A DNA stretch of 14,429 nucleotides from Bacteroidetes bacterium UBA2322. Lineage in GTDB: Bacteria; Bacteroidota; Bacteroidia; Chitinophagales; UBA2359. How positions within the stretch are numbered: the stretch's first letter is position 1; each line of letters begins with the position of its first letter. Positions 7,173 through 14,429 of this stretch are shown piece by piece. A program made the position numbers and the translations under genes. The stretch is taken from positions 1 to 14,429 of the forward strand of contig DDVC01000139.1 in the NCBI GenBank assembly GCA_002345145.1, written 5' to 3'. The notes under the pieces were generated by a model. The model was not told the origin of the DNA, did not search any database, and saw only the letters and a program-made list of their open reading frames with translations.

Positions 7173-7550
7173 ATGAACTATTTGGAAAAAATACTCCAAC
7201 GCTCCGATGCTGAGATAGTGGAATCGGGATTTAGGATTGAAATTACCATCGATTTTATTAAAGTGGAGCATTTCATTTATCCCGATACCGAAATACTTTA
7301 CTGGGACAACTTGCAGGAAATTAGATTGGTTAATACCGATAAAGGTCCTTTTTTACCCGATGTATGGTTGGTGCTGATTGACAATGAACACAACGCTTGT
7401 TTTGTGCCGCAAGATTTACCGGCATTTCAAACCATTTACGATATAGTTTCTAAATTTCCCAACTTTAACCACCAAAATGTTATTAAGTCTATGACTTCTA
7501 CCCATAATGCCGAGTATCACCTGTGGATACTACCCGAAAGTGCAGGTTAA
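7173..7550 (+). CDS. Conserved-looking hypothetical protein, 125 residues
   Basis: I do not recognise a named family with certainty. The protein is soluble, acidic and without a signal peptide or membrane segment. Notable blocks are YWDNLQEIRLVNTDKGPFLPDVWLVL split around residues 43-68, a Cys in ACFVPQ (74-79), and a C-terminal stretch FPNFNHQNVIKSM...NAEYHLW. I have an impression of similar small bacterial proteins with 'W..L..I...TD.GPF..D.W' and 'STxNA...W' blocks, possibly with a PH-like beta fold. This is recollection, not proof. It follows the thioredoxin-like gene by 17 nt and precedes the DUF4293 gene by 77 bp, so all three probably share a transcript. Confidence 0.75.
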   Translation: MNYLEKILQRSDAEIVESGFRIEITIDFIKVEHFIYPDTEILYWDNLQEIRLVNTDKGPFLPDVWLVLIDNEHNACFVPQDLPAFQTIYDIVSKFPNFNHQNVIKSMTSTHNAEYHLWILPESAG

Positions 7551-7627
7551 TCATCGGGCTATTACAGAGCTTTATTTCACACAACATCATAGTTTCAACT
7601 TCTTACCCTTCATTTTTACCTTCCGTT

Positions 7628-8023
7628 ATGATTCAACGCATACAATCTGTTTGGTTTTTACTGGCTGCTACCGCTTGTATAGTATTCATTTTTACCCCCT
7701 TTGCCATCAGTGGTAGTTTGCTGCTCTCAGCGCTCAATTTTATAGCTTTGGCAATTATCAGTGGGCTAACAGCCTTACTAACCCTTGGCATTATTTTCTT
7801 GTATAAAAACCGAAAGCTGCAAATAACCCTTAGCCGCGTGGCATTGGTAATGGTAAGCGCCATAGTGGGGTTAGGTGTTTACTTTGCCCTTACAACCGAA
7901 GGGCAAGATACACCGTATTTTGGCGCCGGATTTCCGGTATTGGCTATGGCATTTATCATTTTGGCAATACGCGGCGTACAGGCAGACATCAATCTGCTAA
8001 AATCTATGGATAGACTGCGTTAG
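7628..8023 (+). CDS. DUF4293 family integral membrane protein
   Basis: The start at ATG 7628 is chosen because MIQRIQSVWF is the typical N terminus of DUF4293 proteins. The frame is open further upstream but non-native there, overlapping the preceding gene. The 131-residue product has four hydrophobic segments (about 8-27, 31-58, 69-88 and 100-116), a normal layout for the family. It ends with a conserved-type tail, D-x-x-LLKSMDRLR (120-131). The function is unknown; it is a small inner-membrane protein found mainly in Bacteroidota. Its stop codon overlaps by 4 bp with the end of the minus-strand pseudouridine synthase gene, so there is no room for a terminator between the two. Confidence 0.85.
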   Translation: MIQRIQSVWFLLAATACIVFIFTPFAISGSLLLSALNFIALAIISGLTALLTLGIIFLYKNRKLQITLSRVALVMVSAIVGLGVYFALTTEGQDTPYFGAGFPVLAMAFIILAIRGVQADINLLKSMDRLR

Positions 8024-9738
8024 TCTTCATCATCGGTTGACAACGCAATGGGTTTTGCAGATTTAAACCGTTTAAGTTCTGCCACTTCACGAGGGCTAAG
8101 ATAGCGCCACTTGCCGCGCGCAAGGTCTTTTTTGGTCAGTCCGGCATACATAATGCGGTCTAAGCGCATAACCTCATAACCCAAATGCTCAAAAATGCGG
8201 CGCACAATGCGGTTTCTGCCCGAGTGGATATTAACGCCAATTTCGCTACGGTCGAGTGAGCTTACGTATTCTATTTCATCTACTTGGGCTAACCCGTCTT
8301 CCAGCTCTACCTTACCTTGTGCAATTTTGTCGAGGTCTTGTTTTAGAAGCGGTTTATTAAGAATAACATAGTAAATTTTAGGTATTTCGCTACTGGGGTG
8401 AGAGAGCTGTTGTGCAAGTTCACCATCATTGGTTAAAATAAGCAATCCGGTTGTGTTTCGGTCTAATCTGCCCACAGGGTAAAGCCTTTCGGGTGTAGCG
8501 CCTTTTACCAAATCCATCACGGTGGGTCTGCCTTCGGGGTCGCGGGCGGTGGTAATAATGTTTTTAGGTTTATTGAGCAGCACATACACCAGCGGAGCAG
8601 GGTTTAGTTTTTTGCCTTCAAACAGCACCACATCGTTCTCAAAAACGTGATGCCCCATAGCCAATATCACCTGCCCGTTTACCGTAACTTTACCCGATGC
8701 AATGAGTTCATCTGCTTGCCTGCGCGAGCAAACGCCCGAGTTGGCTACATACTTATTTAATCGCATGCCACCACTGCGCAGCTCTTCTAATGCCGATAAA
8801 GGCGCTTGAGTAACACTTGCAACTCGGCGTTTTATTACAACAGGGCGTTTGCTGTATCGGGTTTCTTCGTTTCGGGTAGTATATTTATCGGTATTTTCTT
8901 GTCTTTTTGGGGTAAATGTTCGGTTATCTTCCCAACGTTTTTCAGAAAACGTCCCTTTTTTATCGGCATATTTATTACCGGTTTCGGGGGCTTGTTTTTT
9001 GATGGTTATGGTTTTAGGCGTTTTATGGTCGGTATAACGAGGGCGTTCATAAGTAGGTTGCTCTTCACTATATTTGCGTGTGGTTTTAGGCGTTTTATGG
9101 TCGGTATAACGAGGGCGTTCATAAGTAGGTTGCTCATCGCCATATTTACGCACCTTGGTTTTAGTCTCCTCCTTTTTAGCCGGTCGCACAATTCGTTTGG
9201 GTTCAGCAAAACGCTGCTCCTCATCAACTTGGCGTTGGTAAGTTCGTTTTTTAAACCCATCATCGGGTTTGCGGTTGGTAAATGAAGGTTTCTCTATGCT
9301 CCTTTCGCGTTTAAATACTTCGGTTTTAGGCTTGTCATCTCGTTGCCCATAACGTTTGTAGGAGGGGGCATTTTCTTCTTTCGGATATTTTTTTTCACCC
9401 ATATAGGGTTTTTCTTTTTCCCAAGAACGTTTTTCGTAGCTTCTTTGCTCTTTTCTGCCGCCTGTTTTGTCATAATCGCCACTCTTTTTACCCTTGTAAT
9501 AACTGCCCGAAGCGGCTTTTTCTTCGCGGGCGCGCATTTCCTCCTCTTCCTTTTCTATTTGGCGTTTAAAGCGCTGCGCAACATAGTCAGCTTCTTGCTG
9601 CTCTTTCAGCAGGGTTTTCGGGCTTTTTTTCAGTTCGGCGCCTTTTACCGTTTTTACGGCATAAGATTTAGAGGCAGGTGCGCCCTTTTGTTTCTTTACA
9701 TTGCCGGCTGCGGCTTTTTTTTCGTGTCGTTTTTTCAT
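8020..9738 (-). CDS. RsuA/RluB-family pseudouridine synthase with long basic N-terminal extension
   Basis: The ATG at 9738 is preferred to the TTG at 9744, giving 572 residues. The C-terminal 250 residues are a standard RluB/RsuA-type enzyme. An S4 RNA-binding domain starts at MRLNKYVANSGVCSRRQADE (325-344). The catalytic motif is GRLDRNTTGLLILTNDG (423-439), with D426 as nucleophile, and R508-R514 lie in a conserved GRNRIVRR block. The enzyme isomerises a specific uridine in rRNA, most likely 23S. The first 320 residues are an Arg/Lys/Glu-rich low-complexity extension, including a 24-residue unit repeated in tandem (198-221, 222-245). Such extensions are common in Bacteroidota homologues and may bind RNA or ribosomes. 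The gene lies downstream of scpB, a usual order in the phylum as I recall it. Confidence 0.92.
   Translation of the reverse strand: MKKRHEKKAAAGNVKKQKGAPASKSYAVKTVKGAELKKSPKTLLKEQQEADYVAQRFKRQIEKEEEEMRAREEKAASGSYYKGKKSGDYDKTGGRKEQRSYEKRSWEKEKPYMGEKKYPKEENAPSYKRYGQRDDKPKTEVFKRERSIEKPSFTNRKPDDGFKKRTYQRQVDEEQRFAEPKRIVRPAKKEETKTKVRKYGDEQPTYERPRYTDHKTPKTTRKYSEEQPTYERPRYTDHKTPKTITIKKQAPETGNKYADKKGTFSEKRWEDNRTFTPKRQENTDKYTTRNEETRYSKRPVVIKRRVASVTQAPLSALEELRSGGMRLNKYVANSGVCSRRQADELIASGKVTVNGQVILAMGHHVFENDVVLFEGKKLNPAPLVYVLLNKPKNIITTARDPEGRPTVMDLVKGATPERLYPVGRLDRNTTGLLILTNDGELAQQLSHPSSEIPKIYYVILNKPLLKQDLDKIAQGKVELEDGLAQVDEIEYVSSLDRSEIGVNIHSGRNRIVRRIFEHLGYEVMRLDRIMYAGLTKKDLARGKWRYLSPREVAELKRFKSAKPIALSTDDED
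9009..9152 (-). repeat. 72-bp tandem duplication within the pseudouridine synthase gene
   Basis: Two 72-bp units, 9009-9080 and 9081-9152, encode nearly identical 24-residue segments sharing EQPTYERPRYTDHKTPKT. The first 55 bp of each unit (9009-9063 and 9081-9135) are identical at DNA level, with only a few differences in the rest. This points to a recent duplication rather than selection for the protein sequence alone. The unit length keeps the frame. Confidence 0.9.
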
Positions 9739-9867
9739 GTTCAAATTTGGGAAGAGAAGTTAAAAGAGAGAAAAGATACATTATGAATATAGAAATGCAC
9801 AGCCGTGAGCCGGTACTGTTATTCGTTGTGTGCGATTATTGCTAAATACCCCACTAACCCCCCAAAG

Positions 9868-10428
9868 CTATTCCTCCGGCGTACCTATTTGGTTAGTTTG
9901 GGGTAGAATTTCTTTTAACTTAGGCAAGTCGGCAATGGTATGTAAGCCAAAGTAATCCATAAACAGTTGAGTAGTGCCGTATAAGAGGGGTCTTCCGGGC
10001 AGGTCGCTTCTGCCCGATATTTCGATGAGTTCCTTTTCTAATAATTTTTGTATGCTGTAATCACAGTTTACCCCCCTTATTTGTTCTATCTCGGCTTTGC
10101 TTACGGGTTGTTTATAGGCAATTATGGCTAAGGTTTCTACCGCCGCCGCCGATAGTTTTTTCTTTGCCCTGATGTTTAAGAAAACTGATATGGTTTTGTG
10201 GTAAGCCGATTTGGTAAGGAACTGAAACCCATCGCTAATAGGAGTTAGTTCAAAAGCGTAATTGCCCGATTGGTACTTGGCAATAAGGTTTTGAATGTGT
10301 TGTGCTACCTGTTTTGCCGAAACAGGTATTTCGAGTGTTTTTTCTAAGGTGGTTATAATTTCGGCTTCGGTAACTGCTTTGCCGGCAGCAAAAATTATGG
10401 CTTCTATGTGTAGTTCAAGGGTTTGCAT
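9868..10428 (-). CDS. scpB: Segregation and condensation protein B (ScpB)
   Basis: ScpB is the winged-helix (kite) subunit of the SMC-ScpA-ScpB condensin, which compacts and segregates the chromosome. The 186-residue product has the normal length. The N terminus LELHIEAIIFAAGKAVTEAE (4-23) and the family signature ETLAIIAYKQPVSKAEIEQIRG (98-119, broken here as ETLAIIAYKQPV then SKAEIEQIRG) are clear. It is followed by GRPLLYGTT (145-153). Start ATG 10428 fits the family. The gene begins 63 bp after the valS stop and ends 129 bp before the pseudouridine synthase. I see no promoter for it, so read-through from valS is likely. ScpA and SMC are not in this window. Confidence 0.95.
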   Translation of the reverse strand: MQTLELHIEAIIFAAGKAVTEAEIITTLEKTLEIPVSAKQVAQHIQNLIAKYQSGNYAFELTPISDGFQFLTKSAYHKTISVFLNIRAKKKLSAAAVETLAIIAYKQPVSKAEIEQIRGVNCDYSIQKLLEKELIEISGRSDLPGRPLLYGTTQLFMDYFGLHTIADLPKLKEILPQTNQIGTPEE

Positions 10429-10491
10429 GGGTGGGTGGAGGGGCTGGGAATGGCAAATTTTGAAGCTGACGTACCGAGGCAGTGAAAAGGT

Positions 10492-13164
10492 TTACAACTT
10501 TCCCAATGCTTCTTGGAGGGCGGTTAGTTTTTGCTCGGCATCGGCAAGTTTTTGGCGCTCTTTGTTTACTACGGCTTCGGGGGCGCTACTCACAAATTTT
10601 TCGTTGGAGAGTTTAGCATTTACCGATTTTGCAAATCCGATAAGGTAGTCTATTTCTTTATGTAGGCGTTCTTTTTCGGCTGCTACATCAAAATCACTGC
10701 TCAGTGCGGCATAGAAAACATCAGTGCCTACCATAAACATAGCGCTGTTGGGTACTTCGGCGGCGGTAAATTCCACGCTTTGCAGGAAGGCTTTTTTCTG
10801 CAAAACGGGTATAATGGGTTGGTAAAAATCGGGCTGACTTACGTTGGCAAACAAGGGCAGCGGGTCTTTGGGTTTCAGGTTCTTTTTTACCCGCACATCG
10901 CGCAGTTGGGTAAGCAGGGTTTTCAGTATTTCGCCGCGTTTAAGGGCAGTTTCATCGGGTAGGGTGGGGGTGGGGTAGTGGCTTATGCAAATGCTTTCGC
11001 CCTCTTGCCGGGGTTGAAGGTGTTGATAAATTTCTTCGGTAATAAAGGGCATAAACGGGTGCAGTAGTTGCATGAGTTGCTCAAAAAATCCGATGGTAGC
11101 CCGGTAGGTAGTTTCATCAAGGGGTTGCTCAAAATCGGGCTTTACCAATTCTAAGTAAACTGCGCAGAAGTCGTCCCAAATAAAACTGTACAGCAGGTTA
11201 AGGGCTTCCGAAATTCGGTATTGTTCAAAAAGGTTATCTAATTCCTGACGTGTTTGGACAATTTTGCTTTCAAACCAGTTTATGGCAGGCTGGTTATGGG
11301 GGTTATGGGCAGGAGTGGTTTGCCAGCCTTTTACTAAACGCAGGGCGTTCCAGATTTTGTTGGCAAAGTTGCGCCCTTGCTCGCAGAGTTTTTCGTCAAA
11401 AGGCAGGTCGTTGCCGGCAGGTGAGGCAAACAACATGCCCACGCGCACCCCATCGGCGCTGTATTTGGCTATGAGTTCCAGCGGTTCGGGCGAGTTGCCC
11501 AATGATTTACTCATTTTTATGCCCAGTTTATCGCGCACAATACCGGTCAGATAAACATCTTTAAATGGGTGTTTGTCTAAGTATTCGTAGCCGGCAATAA
11601 TCATACGGGCAACCCAGAAAAACAGGATTTCGGGGGCAGTTACCAGTACATCGGTAGGATAGTAGTAGGCTAAATCGGGGTTGAGGCGGGTAAACTGTTG
11701 GGTTTCCAAATCGTAATCTTCAAACCCGTCAAAAACGGCAATAGGCCAGAGCCAGCTCGATGCCCACGTATCTAACACATCTTCATCTTGGCGGAGTTGG
11801 TTGGCTTGCAGGTGGGGGTTTCCGGTTTTATGTCGGGCAATTTGTAGGGCTTGTTCGGGCGTTTCGGCAACTACAAAATCGTTTTCACCCTCGCCGTAGT
11901 AGTAAGCCGGAATGCGGTGCCCCCACCAAAGTTGGCGGCTGATGCACCAGTCGCGAACATTTTCCATCCAATGGCGGTAGGTGTTTTTGTACTTGGCGGG
12001 AATGAGCTGCACCTCGTTGTCTTCAACGGCTTGCAAGGCACGGCGCGATATTTCCTTCATTTTAATGAACCATTGTAAAGAGAGCTTAGGCTCCACTACT
12101 GAGCCGGTTCGTTCAGACCTGCCTATGCGGGCAGTATAATCGTTGGCGGCTACTAAGTGTCCTTTTTCTTCTAATTCTTTAATGATGCGTTTGCGCACTT
12201 CAAACCGGTCTAAACCTATGTAGTGGGGCAGTTCGCAAAGTTCGTTCAGGGTGCCGTTTAGGTTAATGGTATCAATAATGGGTAGGTTGTGTCGTTGCCC
12301 TATTTCGTAGTCGTTGGGGTCATGTGCGGGCGTAAGTTTGAGGCAGCCGGTACCAAATTCCATGTCCACGTAGGTATCGGCAATAATAGGAACAGGTCGG
12401 TTAATGAGTGGCACCAAGGCGGTTTTGCCAATGAGATGTTGGTAGCGCGGGTCGTTGGGGTTTACGGCTATGGCGGTATCGCCCATAATGGTTTCGGGTC
12501 GTTGGGTGGCAATGATAACCCATGTATCGGGCTCGTTTTGTATAGGGTAGCGTAGGGAGTACATTTTAGAGGCTTCGCCGTTTTCGGCATATTGCACCTC
12601 TTCGTTTGATAGGGCTGTTAGGGCTTCGCAATCCCAGTTTATCATGCGCAATCCGCGGTAAATATATCCTTTGTTGTAAAGGTCAATAAATACTTTTATG
12701 ACTGCCCGATAGTAGGTTTCGTCCATGGTAAAGCGGGTTCGCTCCCAATCACAACTGGCGCCCAATTTTTCCAATTGTTTTAAAATGATGCCGCCGTATT
12801 TATCTTTCCATTCGTAGGCATGTTTTAAAAACTCATCGCGGGTAAGGTCAGATTTTTTGATGCCTTGCTGGCGCAGCAGTTGTACCACTTTTGCTTCGGT
12901 GGCAATGCTGGCGTGGTCGGTACCGGGCACCCATAGGGCATTGTACCCTTTCATGCGGGCGCGCCTAATGAGTATGTCCTGAATGGTATTGTTGAGCATG
13001 TGCCCCATGTGCAACACACCAGTAACGTTTGGCGGCGGAATAACAATGGTGTATGCCGGGCGCTCATCGGGCGTGGAGCGGAAAAACCGATGTTTTTCCC
13101 AATATGCATACCATTTGCTCTCTACTTCTTCGGGATTATATACTTTGTTGAGTTCGCTTGACAT
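10492..13164 (-). CDS. valS: Valyl-tRNA synthetase
   Basis: This class I aminoacyl-tRNA synthetase attaches valine to tRNA-Val. ATG 13164 (MSSELNKVYNPEEVESKWY) is preferred to TTG 13173, giving 890 residues, the usual size. The HIGH-type motif is PPPNVTGVLHMGH (43-55), and KMSKS lies at 550-554. The connective editing domain (about 190-345) contains TQRPETIMGDTAIAVNP and LTPAHDPNDYEIG. The motifs CISRQLWWGHRIPAYY (407-422) and LDTWASSWLWP (464-474) are intact. The C terminus has the anticodon-binding domain and the ValRS coiled-coil arm (about 820-890, rich in Glu/Lys/Leu). No truncation is visible. It is first in the minus-strand block and has a well-formed promoter upstream. Confidence 0.97.
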   Translation of the reverse strand: MSSELNKVYNPEEVESKWYAYWEKHRFFRSTPDERPAYTIVIPPPNVTGVLHMGHMLNNTIQDILIRRARMKGYNALWVPGTDHASIATEAKVVQLLRQQGIKKSDLTRDEFLKHAYEWKDKYGGIILKQLEKLGASCDWERTRFTMDETYYRAVIKVFIDLYNKGYIYRGLRMINWDCEALTALSNEEVQYAENGEASKMYSLRYPIQNEPDTWVIIATQRPETIMGDTAIAVNPNDPRYQHLIGKTALVPLINRPVPIIADTYVDMEFGTGCLKLTPAHDPNDYEIGQRHNLPIIDTINLNGTLNELCELPHYIGLDRFEVRKRIIKELEEKGHLVAANDYTARIGRSERTGSVVEPKLSLQWFIKMKEISRRALQAVEDNEVQLIPAKYKNTYRHWMENVRDWCISRQLWWGHRIPAYYYGEGENDFVVAETPEQALQIARHKTGNPHLQANQLRQDEDVLDTWASSWLWPIAVFDGFEDYDLETQQFTRLNPDLAYYYPTDVLVTAPEILFFWVARMIIAGYEYLDKHPFKDVYLTGIVRDKLGIKMSKSLGNSPEPLELIAKYSADGVRVGMLFASPAGNDLPFDEKLCEQGRNFANKIWNALRLVKGWQTTPAHNPHNQPAINWFESKIVQTRQELDNLFEQYRISEALNLLYSFIWDDFCAVYLELVKPDFEQPLDETTYRATIGFFEQLMQLLHPFMPFITEEIYQHLQPRQEGESICISHYPTPTLPDETALKRGEILKTLLTQLRDVRVKKNLKPKDPLPLFANVSQPDFYQPIIPVLQKKAFLQSVEFTAAEVPNSAMFMVGTDVFYAALSSDFDVAAEKERLHKEIDYLIGFAKSVNAKLSNEKFVSSAPEAVVNKERQKLADAEQKLTALQEALGKL

Positions 13165-13208
13165 GATGACCAACTGTGTTTACCGTTACTGCTTTTTGAA
13201 TGAAGCGG

Positions 13209-13239
13209 CAAAGGTAGGCGTTTTTGGTGAGAATGACAA
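13209..13239 (-). promoter_or_regulatory. valS promoter (TTG-N20-TACCTTTG)
   Basis: Read on the minus strand, TTG (13239-13237) is followed after 20 nt by TACCTTTG (13216-13209). This is a full match to the Bacteroidota sigma-A promoter form TTG, 19-21 nt, TAnnTTTG. Transcription would start near 13203, giving a leader of roughly 40 nt to the ATG at 13164. This is the best promoter match in the window. Confidence 0.6.
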
Positions 13240-13368
13240 TAATGTGAGGAACGGGAATTATGGTGAGTGGTGGTATGCTAACTCTTTTTACGAGTTCCGA
13301 TGTGCTAAGTCTGTTCTTAGGTCAATTTTTTTTTGAAAAGTATGTGAGGTGTAGGAGTAAAATTGATG

Positions 13369-13376
13369 TATCTTTG
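13369..13376 (+). promoter_or_regulatory. TATCTTTG -7-type element
   Basis: TATCTTTG fits TAnnTTTG exactly and is followed by TGCGC and then an ATG at 13382, which opens a 16-codon frame (MAKFVYYANLPPYASS, stop at 13430-13432). No TTG is present 19-21 nt upstream. It may drive a leader of about 240 nt for the ATPase gene at 13620, or be what is left of the 5' end of a lost gene. Both readings are inference. Confidence 0.3.
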
Positions 13377-13619
13377 TGCGCATGGCAAAGTTTGTTTACT
13401 ACGCTAATTTACCCCCTTATGCAAGCAGCTGAATTGTTTAATGTTAGTGGGGGAAAAAACCTTAGACAGCCGGTTTTAGTTATATTGCGAACAAAAAGTG
13501 TGTGTAGTAGTTAGTTGGTGGTTATTGAAATAATAGTACTGCTATAACATATACAAGCCTTTGTAAATAAATGAATTTCTACAAAAACCGACTTCTAAAA
13601 TTCTTACCATTGTATTATA

Positions 13620-14429
13620 ATGGACGAAAATTTAAGATATTATTTAGAAAATACCCTTGTGTCAAAAACTGCTATTGAAAGCAGGTTGACACACCCTATT
13701 ACCAAACTTCGGTACCCGACAAGATTAGTTTACGTCCTTTTGAAAAAATATGCTGATGACTTTTTAAAATCGGGTTCAGAACCGCGATTTGTTAGTCTGG
13801 CAGGACTTCGGGGAGTAGGTAAAACAACCCTTTTATGGCAAACTGCCAATTATATTTACCAAAATCATCATAAAAAAATTTACTTCTTTAATGTAAATAC
13901 ATTGAAGAACTTAGGTACAGATTTGCATATTGCCTTAGAAGCATTTCAACGGCATATTATAAAAAAACGCTTTAATGAACTATCAGAGCCAATTACATTG
14001 CTTTTTGATGAAATCCACGATGAGGACAATTGGAGCAAAACATTGAAAATTCTTTATGACGAAGCAAGAACTGCCTTTATTCTTTGCACTGGTTCATCTG
14101 CTCTACTTCTTAACCAAACCGCTGATTTGGCAAGAAGAATGCGAATTGAAAAAATATATCCATTTAAGTTTATAGAATTTGTAGCAGCCAAAACTTATAT
14201 GGAAAACAATGGAAAAATGGTGTATCCTGCTCGTGGACTATCAAGCGGATTAAAAGAAGCTCTTTTTTATGGTGAAACGCCTGAAGAAGTGTTCAGAAAA
14301 ATTAATGAATATGAGAGTGCCGTAAAAATATATTTAAACAAAATAAATTCAATAAATGGCTTACAATTAAAAAACCTTTGGCAGGGCTATATTAATTATC
14401 AAAATATCCCAAACTTTTTGTTTTTTAAG
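13620..14429 (+). CDS. AAA_14-like ATPase, 5' part (runs off the window)
   Basis: The frame is open from ATG 13620 to the last base, giving 270 residues with no stop, so the C terminus is missing. An in-frame stop at 13596-13598 makes 13620 the first possible ATG. Walker A is GLRGVGKTTLL (62-72). Walker B is ITLLFDEIHD (125-134). FILCTGSSALLL (153-164) fits the sensor-1 strand, and the RRMRIEKIYPFKFIEF block (172-187) is typical of the AAA_14 ATPases that often carry a C-terminal DUF4143 nuclease-like domain. Here 'Y-PF-F-EF' replaces the usual 'L-PLSF-EF'. Composition is much more AT-rich than its neighbours (13 G/C of 60 at 13861-13920; 28 of 60 in valS at 11161-11220), suggesting acquisition. 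The role of the family is poorly known; a substrate cannot be inferred. Confidence 0.85.
   Translation, partial: MDENLRYYLENTLVSKTAIESRLTHPITKLRYPTRLVYVLLKKYADDFLKSGSEPRFVSLAGLRGVGKTTLLWQTANYIYQNHHKKIYFFNVNTLKNLGTDLHIALEAFQRHIIKKRFNELSEPITLLFDEIHDEDNWSKTLKILYDEARTAFILCTGSSALLLNQTADLARRMRIEKIYPFKFIEFVAAKTYMENNGKMVYPARGLSSGLKEALFYGETPEEVFRKINEYESAVKIYLNKINSINGLQLKNLWQGYINYQNIPNFLFFK

Larger units (their letters stand above)
13174..13619. other. Non-coding gap between valS and the ATPase gene
   Basis: About 450 bases without a convincing gene. It holds the valS promoter (13209-13239), two weak 5-bp hairpins (13280-13296 and 13305-13320, the latter followed by a T9 run), a perfect TATCTTTG box (13369-13376) with a 16-codon open frame after it, and AT-rich sequence leading to the ATPase start. 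The open frame at 13260-13514 has no protein-like character. Confidence 0.65.

Noticed and set aside
9863..9870. TAGCTTTG on the minus strand as a promoter for the pseudouridine synthase gene
   Set aside because: It overlaps the scpB stop codon and has no TTG at the -33 position, so the match is probably chance.
13305..13334. Hairpin (CTAAG/CTTAG) followed by a T9 run, terminator-like on the plus strand
   Set aside because: The stem is only 5 bp and AT-rich, the T-run is offset by 5 nt, and no plus-strand gene ends upstream of it.
13260..13514. Open frame of 84 codons upstream of the ATPase
   Set aside because: Non-ATG start, no recognisable motif, overlaps promoter-like and hairpin sequence, and ends without relation to a neighbour.
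13571..13678. 35-codon frame with ATG overlapping the ATPase start
   Set aside because: It is short, lysine-rich as any AT-rich frame would be, and lies across the better supported ATPase start in another frame.
1..14429. CRISPR array, insertion sequence, tRNA or rRNA gene
   Set aside because: No regularly spaced direct repeats with unique spacers, no transposase-like frame with terminal inverted repeats, and no tRNA cloverleaf or rRNA sequence was recognised by eye.

Overview
This looks like chromosomal DNA from a member of the Bacteroidota, probably of the Sphingobacteriales/Chitinophagales type. Supporting signs are a DUF4175 membrane/coiled-coil protein, a DUF4293 membrane protein, a YbeY with Asp in place of the third metal-binding His, promoter elements of the Bacteroidota form (TTG, about 20 nt, TAnnTTTG), weak Shine-Dalgarno sequences, and a valS-scpB-pseudouridine synthase order. 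This assignment comes from memory of these families, not from a search.

Layout, left to right. 1-403 is non-coding and holds a dispersed intergenic repeat and a candidate promoter. 404-4785 is a plus-strand group: the DUF4175 protein, a small RsbW-type ATP-binding protein and the rRNA maturation endonuclease YbeY. 4786-5014 is non-coding and holds a second copy of the dispersed repeat and a three-unit 8-bp tandem motif. 5015-6216 has two minus-strand genes, a small Ada-like zinc-finger protein and a predicted outer-membrane beta-barrel protein. 6403-8023 has three plus-strand genes: an exported thioredoxin-like protein, an unrecognised 125-residue protein and a DUF4293 protein. The last overlaps by 4 bp, tail to tail, with a minus-strand block (8020-13164) of a large-ribosomal-subunit-type pseudouridine synthase with an unusually long basic N-terminal extension, ScpB and valyl-tRNA synthetase. 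13165-13619 is mostly non-coding and carries the valS promoter. From 13620 to the right edge runs the 5' part of an AAA_14-like ATPase gene, which is visibly more AT-rich than the rest.

Most of the window is housekeeping: translation and RNA modification (valS, pseudouridine synthase, ybeY), chromosome segregation (scpB) and cell-envelope proteins. I see no CRISPR array, insertion sequence, rRNA or tRNA gene, and no clear multi-gene accessory system. The most interesting items are the AT-rich ATPase cut off by the window edge, the dispersed and tandem intergenic repeats, the tandemly duplicated low-complexity extension of the pseudouridine synthase, and the stand-alone Ada-like domain that appears to lack a metal ligand.
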